A DNA stretch of 64,000 nucleotides from positions 1 through 64,000 of the forward strand of contig NZ_FPBO01000009.1 in the NCBI RefSeq assembly GCF_900116645.1, given 5' to 3'. Under the pieces are notes generated by a model, which saw only the letters and a program-made list of their open reading frames with translations, did not search any database and was not told the DNA's origin. Below are positions 63,768 to 64,000 of this stretch, in pieces. The position numbers and the translations under genes were made by a program. The stretch's first letter is position 1; each line of letters starts with the position of its first letter. This DNA is from Pseudoduganella namucuonensis (GTDB lineage Bacteria > Pseudomonadota > Gammaproteobacteria > Burkholderiales > Burkholderiaceae_D).

Positions 63768-64000
63768 ATGCACGCACCCTCCAACGCTAGCGCATTGTTC
63801 CACGCCACCGATTACGCCCTGCCCGACACCACCGGCCACTTCGGCCCCTACGGCGGCTCCTTCGCCGCCGAAACGCTGACCTTCGCGCTGGACGAACTGA
63901 AAGCGGCCTACGCCCACTACAGCAAGGACCCGATCTTCCTCGAGGAGTTCCGCTACGAGCTGAAACACTTCGTCGGCCGCCCGTCGCCGATCTACCACGC
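63768..64000 (+). CDS. trpB: Tryptophan synthase beta chain, 5' part (3' end outside window)
   Basis: Condenses indole with serine. Only about 77 residues lie in the window. [14 protein letters not shown] and [11 protein letters not shown] are TrpB N-terminal signatures; the PLP lysine is beyond the window. The N-terminal extension [19 protein letters not shown] is longer than in E. coli. It follows trpF by 12 bases. Confidence 0.95.
   Translation, partial: MHAPSNASALFHATDYALPDTTGHFGPYGGSFAAETLTFALDELKAAYAHYSKDPIFLEEFRYELKHFVGRPSPIYH

Overview
The window is a high-GC chromosomal segment from a betaproteobacterium, most likely Oxalobacteraceae (Massilia/Duganella/Janthinobacterium relatives). 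The assignment rests on gene order and family members: eno-ftsB; leuC-entericidin-leuD-leuB-asd-fimV-truA-trpF-trpB, a standard Burkholderiales arrangement; a roughly 400-residue TrpRS with an internal insertion; HemP beside a DUF2325 protein; and a CheZ/CheA pair. This is inference from recognition, not from a database search. No rRNA, tRNA, CRISPR array, prophage or insertion sequence was seen. The window opens inside eno and closes inside trpB.

Layout. 1-11.7 kb is mostly housekeeping: eno end, ftsB, an exported HemS-like protein, hslO and a gamma-carbonic anhydrase (both minus strand), a hydrolase, a PHP phosphatase, htpX-yciO, a site-2 protease-trpS-methyltransferase run, dapA and bamC. 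11.8-19 kb is mostly minus strand: an Ala-rich lipoprotein, a PLD-like protein with roxA, slyD (plus), a degenerate phosphoesterase coupled to mutS, and a ParE/RHH toxin-antitoxin pair. 19-27.6 kb is metabolic and signalling: an extracellular solute-binding protein, LysR/agmatinase, an HDOD protein, fRMsr and a two-gene histidine kinase operon.

27.7-35.4 kb is a DNA-repair block: a RecQ-family helicase, then the tightly overlapping exonuclease-ligase-Lhr helicase-PdeM cassette. 35.5-36.6 kb holds two stress-type genes. 36.7-48.8 kb is an iron region with three Fur-box-like sites: a TonB siderophore receptor facing a five-gene operon (PepSY membrane protein, DUF2271, DUF4198, ApbE, flavodoxin/FNR-type reductase), a second TonB receptor, and a hemP-unknown-DUF2325 operon. 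The DUF2271 protein carries an SGAT motif that looks like an ApbE flavinylation site, so the five-gene operon reads as a periplasmic electron-transfer system, probably for ferric-siderophore reduction.

48.9-51.2 kb encodes a Crp/Fnr regulator, a NarL/FixJ response regulator and a universal stress protein, with an RcsB-box-like palindrome between the first two. 51.6-54.3 kb is cheZ-cheA. 54.5-64 kb is leucine, lysine/threonine-branch and tryptophan biosynthesis with fimV and truA.
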